Origin: JANQOH01 sp965214495
Lineage (GTDB): Bacteria > Pseudomonadota > Alphaproteobacteria > UBA7887
Length of the DNA stretch: 64,000 bases
Direction: 5' to 3'
Assembly: GCA_965214495.1 (NCBI GenBank)
Contig: OZ243958.1
Location: 2,976,001 to 3,040,000 of the forward strand
Below, piece after piece: positions 63,911 through 64,000 of the stretch (within the stretch, counting starts at the first letter, position 1; the number at the start of each line of letters is the position of its first letter). Below the pieces are notes generated by a model that was given only the letters and a program-made list of their open reading frames with translations, made no database searches and was not told the origin of the DNA. The translations under genes and the position numbers were made by a program.

Positions 63911-63972
63911 ATCCGGCGATCAGCCCGCTATGGTCCGCCGCGCCGACACCGGCGCCCACGGAGACCCCGCGC

Positions 63973-64000
63973 ATGGCCAGAATCAAGGTGGCGAACCCGA
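63973..64000 (+). CDS. icd: NADP-dependent isocitrate dehydrogenase, first 9 codons only
   Basis: The ATG at 63973 opens a frame MARIKVANP that runs off the window. This is the characteristic N-terminus of the eukaryotic-type dimeric NADP isocitrate dehydrogenase of alphaproteobacteria (MAKIKVANPVVE). Identification rests on nine residues and should be read as likely rather than certain. Confidence 0.65.

Overview
The window is about 64 kb of very GC-rich DNA (G+C clearly above 60% by eye) with tightly packed, often overlapping genes. Several gene orders point to an alphaproteobacterium, most likely Rhodospirillales-like: mutS-glnD-murJ-trpS, rph-rdgB-hemW, a MarR/OmpR/EnvZ set divergent from ilvE, and a LOG-family gene followed by the first codons of an NADP isocitrate dehydrogenase. 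This placement is inferred from synteny and protein style; no rRNA or tRNA gene was seen.

Layout. 0-4.6 kb: a Fic AMP-transferase cut by the window edge, a hairpin-rich intergenic stretch, and a phospholipase D/SNF2 helicase that follows a histidine kinase. 4.6-7.1 kb: MarR, OmpR-type regulator and EnvZ-type kinase, read leftward. 7.2-10.8 kb: ilvE and alaS. 10.8-15.3 kb: methyltransferase, SDR, a small coiled-coil protein, a stand-alone biotinyl domain, a universal stress protein and a TSUP exporter with its TIGR02186 partner. 15.4-23.5 kb: trpS, murJ, glnD and mutS, all leftward. 23.8-30.8 kb: a rightward operon of DUF1302 barrel, DUF1329 lipoprotein-carrier-like protein, YCF48-like propeller and RND/MMPL transporter, preceded by two similar inverted repeats.

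30.9-36.1 kb is the most unusual part. It is a four-gene leftward operon of visibly lower GC: an unrecognised protein, a BrxC/BrxD-like ATPase with a ruined P-loop, a second BrxC/BrxD-like ATPase with an intact P-loop (frameshifted near its end), and an SNF2 helicase. It looks like an orphan BREX-related defence module without PglX, PglZ or BrxL. A complete IS1380-family element (36178-37866, 14-bp inverted repeats, ATAG target duplication) sits directly upstream of it. Next come a duplicated 3' tail of a solute-binding-protein gene, the gene itself, and an exported TonB-C-like protein. 40.8-44.2 kb holds a second defence candidate: a RecQ helicase fused to a phosphoribosyltransferase, translationally coupled to a DprA-like protein (compare ShosTA).

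44.2-54.6 kb is mostly metabolism: alpha/beta hydrolase, SDR, rph-rdgB-hemW, DUF1330, GST, a short MetE-like protein, HupE/UreJ and an acyl-CoA synthetase. 54.8-56.5 kb is a third defence-like pair: an ABC-type AAA ATPase and a DUF4276/Toprim-like partner broken by two frameshifts. 56.6-64 kb: a SoxYZ-like carrier with a zinc metallohydrolase (quinoprotein relay), an ATM1-type ABC exporter, a long repeat-rich LysM protein, a LOG-family hydrolase and the start of icd.

Housekeeping blocks therefore alternate with at least three or four defence-type cassettes, and the cassettes carry the signs of turnover: IS insertion, frameshifts, lower GC and gene remnants.
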